Shown here piece by piece: positions 1 to 9,798 of a stretch of DNA of 33,131 bases (positions within the stretch are counted from its first letter, which is position 1; each line of letters begins with the position of its first letter). Under the pieces are notes generated by a model. That model had not been told where the DNA came from, ran no database searches, and saw nothing but the letters and a program-made list of their open reading frames with translations. Position numbers and translations under genes: made by a program. The DNA comes from a virus: IMG/VR virus record IMGVR_UViG_3300002835_000653, positions 1 to 33,131 of that record. One strand, given 5' to 3'.

Positions 1-3000
1 GGAGCAAAAAATACTAACATTGATCTAACTGTAAAGTATAAGCAAGACACGGTTATTGAAGGAAACAAAAATGCTTTATCAAATAAAATTGTAATTAGAT
101 TTGAAAAAAATCATTTTCTTCCCACTAACTACTCCTTATTAATTACTAAGTCCGACAACACAACTCAGTCAGTTGGGCCATTTACTACACCGACAGACGG
201 AAATATCGTATTAAACTATAATGGAACTTCTTGGGTAAACACGGCTTTGGTAGAGCCAATAACTTACTCAACTCCAATTTCTATTAAATCAATTAAACTT
301 ACTGCAACAAATTCAAATCTTGGAGGAATGATTGGGGTAATTGAATTGTCAGCAAGATGGGTAAAGGACATATCCTCAGATTTAGTTGACTTTGATATTA
401 GCAAAGAATCTTCATCTTCTTCCACGGACGTACTCCCAGTAGGATTTGTTACCGCAAACAGCATGTCGGCAAATATTGCTAAATATAATCAGGTAACATC
501 TCAAATAGTTTCTTATGTTAGAGATTCCGTTGAGTTTGATAGCTCATTGCTGTATCTAGTAAAAAATGCTGAACTTCGACCATTCTTTAATGTCTACCAT
601 AGCAACGCAACAACTGTTGCTGGTTCTTACGACAAAGTATCCCAAGGATTCTATTACATTAATGATTTCAATATAGATGAGTATGGAAGCGCAGCAATAT
701 TTTCTTTAGATGGCTCTAAGTATTTAATGGAAACCGTATGCCCAGATATTGTGTGTGAATTCTATCCTGTAACTGCAATTATTAGAAGACTTCTAGACTC
801 AATAGGTTTTGCTAGCTACAGATTTAATTTAAATACAACAAGTGAAAAATCAATCCCTCAAGTAAATTATTGGTGGACAGATGATTCAAAAACAGTTTGG
901 GAAGCCATTCAAGAGTTGTGCAGAGATATTCAAATGAATGCATTCTTTGATGAAAATAACATCCTGCAATTTTACAGCAGAGACTATATCTATGACACAG
1001 CAAGACCAATATCCTGGACATTTTACAACGAAGCAGATGACACTACTCTTCCAAACATTATTAAATTTAATAAAAAAGATATAGTTGGAGCAAACTACGT
1101 AAAAGTTTTGTGGGAAACACAGATGACTTCAGATTATATAGGTACTTCTGGATCTCTTTGGAACGCTCCTACTACACTATTAAGTGCAGGAGGATTATCT
1201 CAAGATATTAGCGCTTTGGAAAATACCTACTTGACTATTGATTCTCAAACAACAGACGTATATGCAGAGCAACAATCTTTTTATAATTTTTCTGGGTATG
1301 TTCTTATAGATTCAGAAATTATTGAGTATGATGCAATGGAATATGATTGCGTATTTCTAGATGGAAGCACTGGAAAAGTAAACGTAGAGTCCGCAGCAGA
1401 TATAAATAAATACAGATCTTTGTGTAAAGCTGGTTACTCAGATGTAAATAATCCTTCTTCTAGCGCATACTTCAAACCAAGCGGAAGATACAGAATTAAA
1501 AAAAGAGGGGCCCTAGGAACCGTGGCAGCTAAACATGATGCCGCAAACAGTAATCTAGGAAATTGGGAATTAAGAAACGTTACATTTGATCCGTCCCAAA
1601 AGTCTACATCAACTGGAACTACTACAAACTGGGATCTATTTTATGATTTAAGGGTTACACAACTTACATCTAGTAGTGTGTCTATTGATTTTGTAGTTCC
1701 CACAACAGTGCCAACTTCTTATGTTATAAAAGCTTTGAAGTCAGATACAGGAAATGTCTTCAGCGAAGTTTTTGAAGAGGTAGTCAATATACCTGCTGCA
1801 ACTGGCAATCCCCCATTCACAATATCTAACTTAAGTCTAGGAAGATACATTTTTGAAGTAACCCCAAAGTCTGGATCTTCTTCAGGTAAAGTAATGAGAA
1901 GTGGAAAGTTTACTTTATCTAGCATTACTAACGCAGCAACCATATCTTCAAATCCAGTTTCTGCGACAAAAATATATCCAAGCAAATCTTATTTTAAAAT
2001 GTCGAATCCAAATACATCAAAAAATCAATACAACATTGCTTATAGAAATTTTGAAGGAATGTCTTTGTCTACATCAACAACAAACTCATCTCTTCCAACA
2101 TACGGCTTGCCCTCACCTTTATTATCAGAAAAATATTATGCTTTTGGTACAAGTATATTCTTAGACACAGATATTAACACAAAAGGTGTTTCCGCAGGTT
2201 TAGGATTTTTTGTAAACCATACAGGAAAAACTGGGTATTATGTTATTCTAGAAACTACAAAGTCTGCTGTTTCAAAAGAGACTAAATCAGTTAGAATTAT
2301 AAAGGCAGACGGTTCTTCAATAAAAACCTTAGCTGATTCACAAAAAACATCTACTACAACTTTTGAGGGAGTATTTGGTGGAACTCAATACAATGTCGAC
2401 GTTAGAGTAAAAGTTTCTGGTAGCAAAGTTTATATTAATGCATACATTAACGGATTTATTATTACGGCAGTAGACGTAAGCTCTTCCTCTGGAACCACAA
2501 TTAATTCAATCCTTCCAACAACTAAAACCGTAGCATTGGCATGCGGGTCTGGCGAGATAGCAGTAGACTACGTATACGGTACAGACATAGATGTAAGCCA
2601 GTACGAAACTTCCTATAACAATAGAAACTTATATGCTGGCCAATATTCAGATGATTTGCTTGACATGAGTTTTGGAGATTTAATTTATAATACTGGAAAC
2701 TCCGATCCAGTTCTTAAAAATCAGACGGTAGATGATTTTGGAACAGTTGTGAGAGAGATCTATTATGTAAAGACTAAATTAAACTCTAGACCAGCATTCC
2801 CAATTAAATGGTCTACTGGTAGCAACCAAGCAGTTAGCCTGATTGGTAAAAAGATTTCTAATTTTGAAGCAGAAGCTTATGTGCTAAACAATACTTCTTC
2901 AACTGTTCCTTTAAGCGATGGCGCACTGGCCTCCTTATACGTAATAGGAAATGATTTATACCCTTCTGGAACTATGGAGTACTCCACAGATACCAGCAGT

Positions 3001-3279
3001 GAGTATGCAAACAAGGAGCCCGTAATATTTGAATCTAGGTGGCTTCAGTCAGAATATGATGTAAAAAATCTTGCTGAATTTATTAAAACAAAGGCAGTAA
3101 ACAAAGGAAAGATTATAGAAATAGAGACCTTTGGAAACCCAATGCTTTCTGTGGGAGACATAGTTTCAGTTAAATATGCATATCAAAATCTTCAGGAAAC
3201 TCAAAAAATGATTATTACTAACGTAAGCCAATCTTTTCTAGAAGGGATTTCTACCTCGATTACTTGCAGAACTCTGTAA
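1..3279 (+). CDS. Large minor tail / tail-tip protein (5' end outside window)
   Basis: The reading frame is open from base 1 to the stop at 3277-3279, giving 1,092 visible residues, so the start lies upstream; the TTG at 247 is only the first in-frame start-like codon. The part encoded near 250-360 resembles a discoidin-like beta-sandwich (SIKLTATNSN followed by GMIGVIELSA). The part near 890-1010 (VWEAIQELCRDI, then FFDENNILQFY) resembles the hub-like domain of siphovirus minor tail proteins. A Ser/Thr-rich LamG-like segment lies at about 2030-2600. The end (GDIVSVKY, MIITNVSQSF) resembles the closing beta domain of tail-hub proteins. It probably sits at the tail tip and helps bind the host surface. 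Tail assignment is fairly secure from composition and neighbours; the exact role is inference. Confidence 0.75.
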   Translation, partial: GAKNTNIDLTVKYKQDTVIEGNKNALSNKIVIRFEKNHFLPTNYSLLITKSDNTTQSVGPFTTPTDGNIVLNYNGTSWVNTALVEPITYSTPISIKSIKLTATNSNLGGMIGVIELSARWVKDISSDLVDFDISKESSSSSTDVLPVGFVTANSMSANIAKYNQVTSQIVSYVRDSVEFDSSLLYLVKNAELRPFFNVYHSNATTVAGSYDKVSQGFYYINDFNIDEYGSAAIFSLDGSKYLMETVCPDIVCEFYPVTAIIRRLLDSIGFASYRFNLNTTSEKSIPQVNYWWTDDSKTVWEAIQELCRDIQMNAFFDENNILQFYSRDYIYDTARPISWTFYNEADDTTLPNIIKFNKKDIVGANYVKVLWETQMTSDYIGTSGSLWNAPTTLLSAGGLSQDISALENTYLTIDSQTTDVYAEQQSFYNFSGYVLIDSEIIEYDAMEYDCVFLDGSTGKVNVESAADINKYRSLCKAGYSDVNNPSSSAYFKPSGRYRIKKRGALGTVAAKHDAANSNLGNWELRNVTFDPSQKSTSTGTTTNWDLFYDLRVTQLTSSSVSIDFVVPTTVPTSYVIKALKSDTGNVFSEVFEEVVNIPAATGNPPFTISNLSLGRYIFEVTPKSGSSSGKVMRSGKFTLSSITNAATISSNPVSATKIYPSKSYFKMSNPNTSKNQYNIAYRNFEGMSLSTSTTNSSLPTYGLPSPLLSEKYYAFGTSIFLDTDINTKGVSAGLGFFVNHTGKTGYYVILETTKSAVSKETKSVRIIKADGSSIKTLADSQKTSTTTFEGVFGGTQYNVDVRVKVSGSKVYINAYINGFIITAVDVSSSSGTTINSILPTTKTVALACGSGEIAVDYVYGTDIDVSQYETSYNNRNLYAGQYSDDLLDMSFGDLIYNTGNSDPVLKNQTVDDFGTVVREIYYVKTKLNSRPAFPIKWSTGSNQAVSLIGKKISNFEAEAYVLNNTSSTVPLSDGALASLYVIGNDLYPSGTMEYSTDTSSEYANKEPVIFESRWLQSEYDVKNLAEFIKTKAVNKGKIIEIETFGNPMLSVGDIVSVKYAYQNLQETQKMIITNVSQSFLEGISTSITCRTL

Positions 3280-3288
3280 TTATCTAAA

Positions 3289-3297
3289 TGGTATAAT
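3289..3297 (+). promoter_or_regulatory. Extended -10 promoter, predicted leaderless
   Basis: TGGTATAAT lies in the 24-nt gap between two tail genes. The hexamer TATAAT at 3292-3297 ends exactly 6 nt before the ATG at 3304, so transcription would be expected to begin at or next to the start codon. No Shine-Dalgarno sequence precedes that ATG. No good -35 hexamer is present at normal spacing; the TG dinucleotide may compensate. Confidence 0.55.
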
Positions 3298-3303
3298 ATT
3301 AAA

Positions 3304-4134
3304 ATGACAATAGGATCACAAGATATAGTAAATAAAAAAACTATAAAAAGAATACCGTCTAAGAATATAGCCAAGACGTCAAAGGTTGTGCTTAAAACTA
3401 CAGACCCAGACCTATTGTGGCTAAGGCCAGACGAAGCTATTCTTAAAAATGATTCGGGATATATTTATTCTAAGCAAGTATCTCGTCCTTATCCTGGAGA
3501 CGGATCTGGTGGAGACAATCCGCCTGGAGATAACGAAGAAAAAGACCCAGAAGGATCTACAGACACCGTAGATTTATCAGACATAGAGTCAATAACCTTT
3601 GAAGAGTATTATGATGCTGCAGCTAAGACTACTAAATATAATGCATTAATTAAAATTAAAAATACGAGTCAATATGCATCAACTACAGTTGGTGTTGACG
3701 CAAGAATATATAACGCAGCAACCGCATCGTATGCAGCAGCAGTTTCATCTTCTGAATCAAACCCTCCAAACTCAAGTAATTTTATTACACCAACACCATC
3801 TGTTCCGTCTGTAATATTTGATAGAACTGGTTCTACAGGATTATCTTGGGGATGGAATGATTCAAGTGGTCTTGGTTCATATGATTCAATATCTTACGAA
3901 TGGATTATAAAAACTTTAAAAAATGGCGGGACAACTGTAAGTTCAGGATCAAAAGCATACCCTTCCTCTTCATCTTACGGCATAGGAGATAGTGGAAAGA
4001 ATAGACAATATAAAGTTAGCTCATCTGGAGGAGATACACCAGCTTCTTCTTCACCAAGATGGCTATCGGTAAGGGCTGTAGTAACTGGAACTAATAATAA
4101 AAAATATTATTCAAGTTATTCTACACCAATCTAA
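3304..4134 (+). CDS. Tail-associated structural protein with repeated C-terminal module
   Basis: This 276-residue protein has a basic N-terminus (Lys/Arg-rich to residue 31), a Gly/Pro/Asp/Glu linker at about 61-87, and a beta-rich Ser/Gly/Tyr-rich remainder. Residues about 160-276 match in order the last 119 residues of the fibre-like protein ending at 9732. Shared landmarks are WGWN, a Gly-Thr-Ser-Gly turn, GDTP, SRW or PRW, GTN and YSS. The shared module suggests a fibre-tip or adhesion unit used twice. There is no ribosome-binding site upstream and the ATG is 6 nt after a -10 box, so leaderless translation is predicted. I do not recognise a named family; the tail role is inferred from neighbours and composition. 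Confidence 0.65.
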   Translation: MTIGSQDIVNKKTIKRIPSKNIAKTSKVVLKTTDPDLLWLRPDEAILKNDSGYIYSKQVSRPYPGDGSGGDNPPGDNEEKDPEGSTDTVDLSDIESITFEEYYDAAAKTTKYNALIKIKNTSQYASTTVGVDARIYNAATASYAAAVSSSESNPPNSSNFITPTPSVPSVIFDRTGSTGLSWGWNDSSGLGSYDSISYEWIIKTLKNGGTTVSSGSKAYPSSSSYGIGDSGKNRQYKVSSSGGDTPASSSPRWLSVRAVVTGTNNKKYYSSYSTPI

Positions 4135-4143
4135 AGGAGAGTA

Positions 4144-5286
4144 ATGATAAAAGGAACCTATGTATTTTATGAAAACAATAAAGAGATCGCAAGATCTTCT
4201 AATATAATTACCAAATTTGGAAAAAGGTATTTTTCTAAACTTATGGCTGGAAATGTGCCGTCTGCCACAAAGGACTTAGCGGTAGGTATTCATGATTCAA
4301 AAACAATATCAGGAATCTCTTCTACAGGATCTGTTGTCACCTTTACAACTACTTATGAACATGGGTTATTTGAAGGAAACAAGGTTAGCATTCATAATGT
4401 ATTGCCAACAGAGTATAACTTTTTAAATGCAACAATAAGCTCTGTTCCTTCAACTACTACCTTTACAATTTTAGATTCAACAAATTCAGCCTATGTTTCT
4501 GGAGGTAATGTGTCTTCCGAGGTAGACACAAGATTGGGATTTGAGATATACAGGACACCAGTAGTTTTGGGAAGCACAGATATTCAAATGGAAAACGGAT
4601 TGCCTGTATATAATATAGTTTACAAAGCAACACTTCCTCAAGATTTAGCTGGAGTAATTTCAGAAATAGGAATTTACCCATCAATAAGATCTTCTGCAAA
4701 TAGTTTTGATAGCAAGTTTATTGCGGATTTTGACAATTACCTAGACTGGACAGACTCAGATGGTTACAACCCAGAAACATCAGAAACTGGTGCAAGAGTT
4801 GGAACTAATGTTTTGGTTATGCCTTCCAACGGCACTAGCTCAAAAGAATACACAACAAACACTTCTTTTGATTTAGAGGGATATAGCAACAACGATTCTA
4901 TTACTTGCGCTTACTATAAGGGAGATGATAACCTAAGTAAGATTACAGTTAAATTTTATACATCTACTGGCAATTATTATTTTGTTGATTTGCCGTCAAT
5001 TTCTGGAACTGGAAAAAAGATATCACAAGAAGTTTTGCTTTCTAGCTTATTTGGTAACGTAGTGGGTTCTCCAAATAAATCAGAAATTACAAAAATCGGA
5101 ATCGTAGTCACCCCAGTTTCTGGACAATCAACTTTAGTGGGCCTAGATGCAGTTAGAATTAATGATGAAGATACATTTGATCCGATATATGGTTTGGTAA
5201 GTAGGTCCATATTAAACTCACCATATTTAACAAAAACAGCTGGAAGGCAGATTGACGTAGAGTATAGACTGGAAGTAACATTCTAA
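4144..5286 (+). CDS. Tail structural protein with HGL-type beta insert
   Basis: This 380-residue protein starts at an ATG preceded by AAAGGAG (4134-4140), a good ribosome-binding site. Residues about 60-125 resemble the small beta domain found in many phage tail proteins (EHGLFEGNKVSI, then YNFLNATISSV, then TTFTI). The middle third (about 195-300, including LDWTDSDGY and YTSTGNYYFVDLPS) looks like a carbohydrate-binding-type beta-sandwich, but I cannot name the family. The first 35 residues (NIITKFGKRYFSKLMAG) resemble the start of tail-fibre-like proteins. Its stop is followed directly by the ATG of the next tail gene, so the two are probably translationally coupled. Tail or fibre component is likely; receptor binding is a guess. 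Confidence 0.65.
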   Translation: MIKGTYVFYENNKEIARSSNIITKFGKRYFSKLMAGNVPSATKDLAVGIHDSKTISGISSTGSVVTFTTTYEHGLFEGNKVSIHNVLPTEYNFLNATISSVPSTTTFTILDSTNSAYVSGGNVSSEVDTRLGFEIYRTPVVLGSTDIQMENGLPVYNIVYKATLPQDLAGVISEIGIYPSIRSSANSFDSKFIADFDNYLDWTDSDGYNPETSETGARVGTNVLVMPSNGTSSKEYTTNTSFDLEGYSNNDSITCAYYKGDDNLSKITVKFYTSTGNYYFVDLPSISGTGKKISQEVLLSSLFGNVVGSPNKSEITKIGIVVTPVSGQSTLVGLDAVRINDEDTFDPIYGLVSRSILNSPYLTKTAGRQIDVEYRLEVTF

Positions 5287-7224
5287 ATGTCATCCTATCA
5301 AGATTTATTAAAGGATAGCTCCAAGGTAGATCCTGGAGATAAGAATTACTTTATTGTAACAATTACTGACCTTGACGTAAATAATACATATCCTTTACAA
5401 TTTAGATGGAAAAGAGAAGGCGGAGCATTTTCTGTATGGTCTGCTGTAAAAATAATAACAACTCCAGGAGAATCAGTTCCAGGTGAACCATCTCTTACAG
5501 CTGGTAGTGTTACGGGAGAACCTGGATTAATTAAAGTAACCTGGAACGGCACAGATGCTGCTGGTAAAATTATATCCAATATAGATAGAGTAGATATTTA
5601 TGTTGACGGCGGTATTTTTGATGGAACTAAACCAACCTCAAGTTTTAAATCAGCTGGAACACAAACAATTGCCGCACCTTCTGGAGAGTACTTTGTAACT
5701 CTTTATTCTGTTACTTCTTATGGTAAAAAGTCTGCAGTAAGTAGCGCAAGATCAGTAGTTGTTCCAGGAATTGGAACAACAATACTTAATCCTCAAGACC
5801 CATCTGCTCCAACAATAGAATCAGGACTTGCTTCAATAATTGTTACTTGGGATGGTAAAAGAGCAAATACAGAAAATTTTACTACTGGATCTTTTGCGGG
5901 AGCTAAAGTTTACATAGGAACGTCAGCTGATTTTGTACCAAGTGATAATAATTGGGTTCATTCATTAAATTTTGCAAACGGAACTAATCAGGTAGCAATC
6001 GGAGTTGGAACTGTAATTGATAAAGATGCTCAAACAAAATTGCAATATGGCGTTCCATATTATGTTAAAATTAAAACTGTAAATGCAGCAGTGCCACCAG
6101 TTGAGACAACAACGGCAGTAGTTTCTAGTCCAACAAATATCACAGTAGAAAAATTGCCAGCAAGTGAAATTAAAACAGGATTCTTAGAAGCAGATGCGTA
6201 CATTAAAGCTGGCGCAAGCGGTGGAGCAAGAGTTGAAATAGGAGGATCCACTACACCATTAGTTATTTATGGAACAAACGGAACTACAAAACTTCTTGAG
6301 TTTATTGGAGGGTCTACTGGAACATTAGCAATTAATGGATCTGGAACATTTACTGGTAGTCTGTCAATAGGATCTGGAAACGCAGTATTTAAAGCAGACC
6401 CAGACAGTCTAGCAACTCCTGGAATTTGGCTAGGACATGCAGATTATTTAAGTGCACCATTTCGTGTTTCAAAAACTGGTTCATTAACAGCATCAGCTGG
6501 ATACATTGGTGGATGGAAATTATTAGACAATTCATTGCAAAATGATGCAGGAACACTTAAAATAAATAGCGGCTTAGACCCAGCTATATTTTTAGGACCC
6601 GCTTCTGGTCAGCATATAAGACTAACTCCAGACTCAATAGCACATTATAATGGAAGTGGCACAACAGGAAAGTTTACGCTAACTGCTTCAAATGGAAACG
6701 TATCAATGCTAGGAAATCTTACTGCAGGATCTACAATTACTGGTGCTGTAATTACTTCAGTTGGTACAAACCCAAATAATTTTACTGGAACTTTAACAAT
6801 TGATTCTGGTACTATAACTCAAACAAATCAATTATATTTAAACACACCATTTATATATGCAAATACAACACAAGTTTATTTACAATCTGGAAATGGAAAT
6901 TTTGCATTAGAAGAGGATGGCGGAGTAATTTTAGGACAAGGAAACGCATCTGGTGACCTTCAAATAAGATTAAATAACAAGACTGACCTTCCAGGATATG
7001 TTAGGGGATATTTGTTTCACAGTCTTTACTATAATTTTGCAGACACAACTACTTTATATACAACCACTAGTTATGGAACACCAGGGTCCACGGTTACAAT
7101 TAATGCAAACAATAGATTGAGCAGAGGAAGAACTTTGTATTCTGGAAATATTTCTAGCGCCGCCACGCTAGACGATTATTTAGGCGGAGCTTTTACTGGC
7201 GACTTATATTTTAGTACGGCGTGA
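5287..7224 (+). CDS. Fibronectin-type-III tail fibre / tail-tip protein
   Basis: This 645-residue protein begins on the base after the previous stop, without a clear ribosome-binding site, consistent with translational coupling. The N-terminal part contains two or three fibronectin-III-like beta domains at about 15-60, 65-160 and 170-295, with Trp-containing strands such as LIKVTWNGT and IIVTWDGK. From about 295 the protein becomes a Gly/Ser/Thr-rich repeat region (ADAYIKAGASGG, GSGTFTGSLSIGSG, GYIGGWKL), typical of elongated phage fibre shafts and host-specificity proteins. No catalytic motif, signal peptide or membrane segment is visible. Assignment as a tail-tip or fibre protein rests on this architecture and on its position inside a run of tail genes. 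Confidence 0.7.
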   Translation: MSSYQDLLKDSSKVDPGDKNYFIVTITDLDVNNTYPLQFRWKREGGAFSVWSAVKIITTPGESVPGEPSLTAGSVTGEPGLIKVTWNGTDAAGKIISNIDRVDIYVDGGIFDGTKPTSSFKSAGTQTIAAPSGEYFVTLYSVTSYGKKSAVSSARSVVVPGIGTTILNPQDPSAPTIESGLASIIVTWDGKRANTENFTTGSFAGAKVYIGTSADFVPSDNNWVHSLNFANGTNQVAIGVGTVIDKDAQTKLQYGVPYYVKIKTVNAAVPPVETTTAVVSSPTNITVEKLPASEIKTGFLEADAYIKAGASGGARVEIGGSTTPLVIYGTNGTTKLLEFIGGSTGTLAINGSGTFTGSLSIGSGNAVFKADPDSLATPGIWLGHADYLSAPFRVSKTGSLTASAGYIGGWKLLDNSLQNDAGTLKINSGLDPAIFLGPASGQHIRLTPDSIAHYNGSGTTGKFTLTASNGNVSMLGNLTAGSTITGAVITSVGTNPNNFTGTLTIDSGTITQTNQLYLNTPFIYANTTQVYLQSGNGNFALEEDGGVILGQGNASGDLQIRLNNKTDLPGYVRGYLFHSLYYNFADTTTLYTTTSYGTPGSTVTINANNRLSRGRTLYSGNISSAATLDDYLGGAFTGDLYFSTA

Positions 7225-7230
7225 TAAAAT

Positions 7231-9732
7231 ATGCCTTCAATATTTAGAAAAAACACAACTGGCTGGGTAGAAATATTATCTGTTTTTAGAAAAAACACAA
7301 CTGGCTGGGTAGAGATATTAAATGCATATAGAAAAAATACTACAGCCTGGGTAAAAGTTTTTGCAAGAAGCCAAATACCAGGAATCACATCTTTTCCAAA
7401 AGTAAGAAATTCTAGCGGAGACAATATCGATAATACTACAGTCATTGCAAGAGTTGGTGACACTTTAACTGGATATCGTGGTAGTTGGAGCAATAGCCCA
7501 ACAGTTTATGAAGATAGATGGTACTTTAGTCAATATGCAGGTGGGGGAAACTATGGACCATTTAGTCCTGCTCAAACTAATACAACATTAGCTACCAATT
7601 TATCTTATGACGGATATTATGTTGTTTATCAAGTTAGAGCAACTAATGCATCGGGATCATCCGAATATGTGACTAGCAGCAATGAAGCTCGTGTAGTTAA
7701 ATATGCTCCAGTTTCTTTATCAATACCCAATCTTAATGGATCTCCCGTAGTTGGTGGAACATTAACTGCTGGATCACAAAATGGCTTGTGGCGTAATACA
7801 ACATCTATTTCTGGAGACACCTACCCAGACAGTTTTGAATATGAGTGGAGTTATTCAGACGGTACGATTCTTCAGTTTGATAGTAGCAACAGTTATTTAA
7901 TCGACAGTAATGATCTAGGTAAAACAATTAGAGTAAGAGTTACTGGAACAAACACAGGTGGTTCAGCAACAAGTGGTTACACAACATCTGGAGTTGTTAC
8001 TACTCCGTATTCTTTTAATTTTGGAAACATTTTATATGTTGGTTCTAATGGATATATAGGATTAGATAGTGGAGGGTCTACAGCGGGAACAGCAGGTAGC
8101 GGAAGAAATATTAATATATGGAATGAAGACCTAGTTAATTATAGAATTCAAGAATACTCTGATAGCAGCAATTATCATTTATATGTTAGAGCATATATGT
8201 ATCAGAACCCTCTAGTAAGATCATCAATCACCGCTTTAGATTATCAAATTAAATTTTATACAGGACAGCCTTACTGCGATGTTTATTTAGTAAGAAAAGG
8301 AAGCAGCGTTCCTACATATATAGACAATCCAGGTTATTATTCAAACGGTTTATTTGGAACTTCTGGATTTTCTGGCACATTTGTGGCGGGATCTGTTTTA
8401 AGAGTTTATTTTGACGGAACGACCCAAGCAAGCACTTCTGCAGCAAGCTGGACTTCTATTCCAGATTCAGTTTGGAAAAGCATTTCAACATCTGATATAG
8501 ATGATAGTTATGTTGCCGTTACCACATCTGCAAATCAACAAAATGCATTTGCTTCTCCCACCCCAACAAGTGTTACGTACAGTGGCGGAGTATTTACAAT
8601 TAATTTTACGGGAGGCTCAGGAGAATTTTTTCAAGGGTGGTATCAAACTGATTCACTAGCAATAGGAACCCAGCCAGCATTAGCAGGAACAACTGCATCT
8701 ACCCCAGACACACCAATAAGTGGTGGATCTTTTACATCTTCACCGCTAACAAAGACACAGGCTGCTTCACCTGGGTATACTTATTATTGGTGGGTAAGAT
8801 CATCATTAACTGCAACTGGTACGGGTGCTGGAAATGTAACCGATTGGGCAGGGCCAGTTTCAATTAAAATACCTGATGCAACAATGACTACTGCCCCAAC
8901 TTATGGATCTGCAACTAGTACATCTAATGGCTTTACAGCAAGCATTAATAACACTCCAGACCCATCTGGAGGAACTTATGCGGTAGTATCAAATTCAAAT
9001 CCTAATGCGTCTACATCAATTACCGCGTCTGGTGCAATTACCGTCACAGGTCTTTCTGCATCAGCTTCAAATACAGTAACAGTAAGTTATTCAAAATTTG
9101 GATATACTACTGTGCAATTTACAGTAACTGGAAGTGCATCGGCACCTGTTCAGTACACAGTAACTTGGAATGCAAATGGTGGATCTGTTACACCAAGCTC
9201 GACCACAGTAACTTCTGGATCTTCCGTGACGGCTCCAACTCCTACAAGATCTGGGTTTACACTTAGCACATGGCGTAATCCATTATCTGGCGGAGACCCC
9301 ACACTTCTTGCCGCTGGAGCATCTTACACACCAACTGCAAATATTACATTTTATGCAATATGGATATCAACATTTGTAACTCCAAGCATTACTCTTACCA
9401 CAAATCCACCAGCATTTGCAAGATCTACTGTTAACACAAATCGATTTGGTTGGGGATGGAACAATGCCATTTGGAGCGGAAGTACCTCTGGAAACCCTAG
9501 TTATCCTTGGAGAATTAGATCAGGAAGTTCTTCTGGAACTATAATAAATTCTGGTACACGCTCATATAGCACTGGAGCTATCAACGTGGGAGGTTCGAAC
9601 TATAATTATAGAATTGGAACAGAAGAAGGAGATACACCAAGAACTACCGCCTCTAGATGGGGAAGCTATGAAGCAACAATATTAGGAACTAATGGTCAGA
9701 CATATTCTTCAGGATTCTCGGCTAGCGTATAA
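7231..9732 (+). CDS. Large modular fibre / adhesin-like tail protein
   Basis: This 833-residue protein opens with three tandem 14-residue units (residues 5-46; FRKNTTGWVEIL, then near-copies). Ig-like or Fn3-like domains follow at about 48-265, including GGTLTAGSQNGLW and LGKTIRVRVTGTN. A beta-rich middle section lies at about 268-410, and two more Ser/Thr-rich beta domains follow. Residues about 641-713 form an InlB B-repeat-like domain (VTWNANGG, then TRSGFTLSTW, then TFYAIW), a fold known from bacterial surface proteins. Residues 715-833 are the C-terminal module shared with the protein at 3304-4134. The whole looks like a multidomain adhesion fibre; receptor recognition is inferred. Its start lies 6 nt after the previous stop with no strong ribosome-binding site. 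Confidence 0.7.
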   Translation: MPSIFRKNTTGWVEILSVFRKNTTGWVEILNAYRKNTTAWVKVFARSQIPGITSFPKVRNSSGDNIDNTTVIARVGDTLTGYRGSWSNSPTVYEDRWYFSQYAGGGNYGPFSPAQTNTTLATNLSYDGYYVVYQVRATNASGSSEYVTSSNEARVVKYAPVSLSIPNLNGSPVVGGTLTAGSQNGLWRNTTSISGDTYPDSFEYEWSYSDGTILQFDSSNSYLIDSNDLGKTIRVRVTGTNTGGSATSGYTTSGVVTTPYSFNFGNILYVGSNGYIGLDSGGSTAGTAGSGRNINIWNEDLVNYRIQEYSDSSNYHLYVRAYMYQNPLVRSSITALDYQIKFYTGQPYCDVYLVRKGSSVPTYIDNPGYYSNGLFGTSGFSGTFVAGSVLRVYFDGTTQASTSAASWTSIPDSVWKSISTSDIDDSYVAVTTSANQQNAFASPTPTSVTYSGGVFTINFTGGSGEFFQGWYQTDSLAIGTQPALAGTTASTPDTPISGGSFTSSPLTKTQAASPGYTYYWWVRSSLTATGTGAGNVTDWAGPVSIKIPDATMTTAPTYGSATSTSNGFTASINNTPDPSGGTYAVVSNSNPNASTSITASGAITVTGLSASASNTVTVSYSKFGYTTVQFTVTGSASAPVQYTVTWNANGGSVTPSSTTVTSGSSVTAPTPTRSGFTLSTWRNPLSGGDPTLLAAGASYTPTANITFYAIWISTFVTPSITLTTNPPAFARSTVNTNRFGWGWNNAIWSGSTSGNPSYPWRIRSGSSSGTIINSGTRSYSTGAINVGGSNYNYRIGTEEGDTPRTTASRWGSYEATILGTNGQTYSSGFSASV
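7243..7362 (+). repeat. Three tandem 42-bp in-frame repeats
   Basis: Copies begin at 7243, 7285 and 7327, a 42-bp period that keeps the reading frame. The first two share a 36-base core that differs at one base (GAAATA versus GAGATA). The third is diverged at DNA level but keeps the peptide pattern (Y/F)RKNTT(G/A)WV. They form the N-terminus of the fibre-like protein and are probably a recent duplication plus an older copy. Confidence 0.9.
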
Positions 9733-9743
9733 AATAAACACTC

Positions 9744-9771
9744 TTTACAAAATGAATAAAAATGATATAAT
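9744..9771 (+). promoter_or_regulatory. Sigma70-like promoter upstream of small coiled-coil gene
   Basis: TTTACA at 9744-9749, a 16-nt spacer and TATAAT at 9766-9771, with TG at 9763-9764 giving an extended -10. It lies in the 66-nt gap after the fibre gene. The core AAATGATATAATA recurs at 10026-10037 and 33052-33063, apart from small edge differences. A start near 9778 leaves a leader of about 21 nt containing AGAAAGG. Confidence 0.7.
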
Positions 9772-9798
9772 AAATAAATATACAAGAAAGGTAGTCCC

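Noticed and set aside
7176-7493. Antisense 105-codon frame with repeats
   Set aside because: Its repeats are the reverse reading of the fibre-protein repeats; it is a shadow.
9591-9600. GGTTCGAAC, similar to a tRNA T-loop
   Set aside because: Flanks do not form a T-stem or acceptor stem, and the site lies inside the fibre gene.
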